5,859 nt of DNA. Origin: Candidatus Methanophagales archaeon ANME-1-THS. GTDB taxonomy: Archaea > Halobacteriota > Syntropharchaeia > Alkanophagales > Methanospirareceae. The position numbers were made by a program, and so were the translations under genes. Under the pieces are notes generated by a model. That model worked only from the letters and a program-made list of their open reading frames with translations, did not search any database and was not told the origin of the DNA. The DNA lies in NCBI GenBank assembly GCA_004212135.1, contig RXIE01000023.1:1-5859 (forward strand), in the 5' to 3' direction. Each line of letters begins with the position of its first letter. Positions within the stretch are counted from its first letter, which is position 1. Shown here in pieces: positions 5,654 through 5,859 of the stretch.

Positions 5654-5731
5654 TTACGTTCTTCTGCCGAGCATCAGGTACATGAGCGCTGCGATCGTCA
5701 TCGTGACGAGTAGAATGATCACCATGACCAT
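5654..5731 (-). CDS. Possible 25-residue single-pass membrane peptide
   Basis: From ATG 5731 to TAA 5654-5656 the frame encodes about 21 hydrophobic residues (MVMVIILLV, then MTIAALMYLML) followed by GRRT and a stop. The codons just upstream in the same frame would give GLRKYWIR, a basic flank typical of a membrane helix edge. No start codon exists there, and an in-frame TAA lies at 5776-5778. A weak TATA-like site (5771-5778, minus strand) would place a start site about 20 bases before the ATG. No good Shine-Dalgarno is seen. The hydrophobic run flanked by arginines is striking, but it may be chance or a remnant of a longer gene. Confidence 0.3.
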   Translation of the reverse strand: MVMVIILLVTMTIAALMYLMLGRRT

Positions 5732-5741
5732 GCGTATCCAG

Positions 5742-5767
5742 TACTTCCGAAGACCCTTACTTCCGAA
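5742..5767 (+). repeat. Two 10-bp direct repeats TACTTCCGAA just upstream of a promoter
   Basis: TACTTCCGAA occurs at 5742-5751 and 5758-5767, a 16-bp period. Each copy contains the near-palindrome TTCCGAA. The second copy overlaps the BRE of the promoter for the gene at 5810. Position suggests paired regulator binding sites. Confidence 0.5.
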
Positions 5768-5779
5768 AGAGATTTATAG
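5763..5779 (+). promoter_or_regulatory. BRE plus TATA box for the gene starting at 5810
   Basis: CCGAAAG (5763-5769) followed by ATTTATAG (5772-5779) is a good archaeal BRE/TATA pair. It predicts a start site near 5801 and a leader of under ten bases before ATG 5810. Confidence 0.6.
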
Positions 5780-5809
5780 GTACCACATCTTCTCCACAAG
5801 AGAGGCCAA

Positions 5810-5859
5810 ATGAACCTGGTTATGTCGAGTTTGGTGAAGTTAGGGATTCGCGAGGGCTC
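5810..5859 (+). CDS. N-terminus of an unidentified protein (cut by window edge)
   Basis: ATG at 5810 opens a frame that stays open to the window end. It gives 16 complete residues, MNLVMSSLVKLGIREG, plus two bases. GAGG at 5802-5805 sits four bases before the ATG, and a BRE/TATA pair lies about 35 bases upstream, so the start is well supported. The visible residues are too few for any family assignment. The short hydrophobic-basic start could be a signal segment or an ordinary amphipathic helix. Confidence 0.5.
   Translation, partial: MNLVMSSLVKLGIREG

Larger units (their letters stand above)
5329..5809. other. Gene-poor 481-bp stretch with promoter-like signals
   Basis: No open frame here has a convincing protein pattern, apart from a possible minus-strand membrane peptide at 5654-5731. 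The stretch holds a near-consensus minus-strand TATA box (5471-5478), a second TATA-like site flanked by inverted-repeat arms (5376-5409), a 12-bp palindrome (5616-5627) and 10-bp direct repeats before the promoter of the 5810 gene. It reads as a double control region: right-hand promoter for the plus-strand gene, left-hand promoters for the winged-helix gene, with possible small transcripts between. Confidence 0.55.

Noticed and set aside
5483..5713. 76-codon plus-strand frame just downstream of a TATA-like sequence
   Set aside because: The GTG start lies within 5 bases of the TATA box, so it could not be in the transcript. The composition, rich in Cys, His and Arg, resembles an out-of-frame shadow.
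5559..5813. 84-codon plus-strand frame ending in ATGA overlap with the 5810 start
   Set aside because: The overlap looks like coupling, but the frame runs through the repeats and BRE/TATA promoter of the 5810 gene, starts at a GTG without a ribosome site, and its hydrophobic run is broken by arginines.

Overview
This window looks archaeal, most likely from a euryarchaeal lineage related to methanogens or methane oxidisers. That placement is an inference. It rests on an archaeal-type bifunctional sugar-1-phosphate nucleotidylyltransferase/acetyltransferase, a winged-helix protein resembling the archaeal HTH_45/Sso10a group, and TATA boxes (some with purine-rich BRE elements) at archaeal spacing upstream of several start codons. 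I see no rRNA, tRNA, CRISPR array, insertion sequence or integrase.

Positions 1-4618 hold a minus-strand nucleotide-sugar block. In transcription order it is glmS (4618 to 2855, glucosamine-6-phosphate synthase), a 128-bp gap with its own likely promoter, an archaeal GlmU-like enzyme (2726 to 1620), a UDP-hexose(NAc) 4-epimerase-like SDR protein (1623 to 694), and a DegT/DnrJ/EryC1/StrS aminotransferase (690 to beyond position 1, so its C-terminus is missing). The last three are packed as an operon: an ATGA stop/start overlap, then a 3-nt gap whose Shine-Dalgarno lies inside the end of the epimerase gene. The block can take fructose-6-phosphate to glucosamine-6-phosphate and, after a mutase step not encoded here, to UDP-GlcNAc. 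The epimerase would then give UDP-GalNAc. The aminotransferase needs a keto-sugar whose producer is not in view. The likely end use is surface polysaccharide or glycoprotein glycan.

Positions 4619-4775 are a divergent control region. It has a TATA box for each direction, a 16-bp inverted repeat overlapping the glmS promoter, repeated CGAACC hexamers, and two tandem hairpins in the predicted leader of the rightward gene. Positions 4776-5328 carry two small winged-helix proteins on opposite strands whose 3' ends overlap by 8 bp.

Positions 5329-5809 are gene-poor but rich in promoter-like signals. They include a near-consensus minus-strand TATA box, a 12-bp palindrome, a possible 25-residue membrane peptide on the minus strand, and two 10-bp direct repeats just upstream of a promoter. 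That promoter precedes a plus-strand gene starting at 5810 and cut by the window edge. Nothing here amounts to an obviously new system. The most promising leads are the control regions around glmS and the winged-helix gene, and the repeat pair before the 5810 gene.
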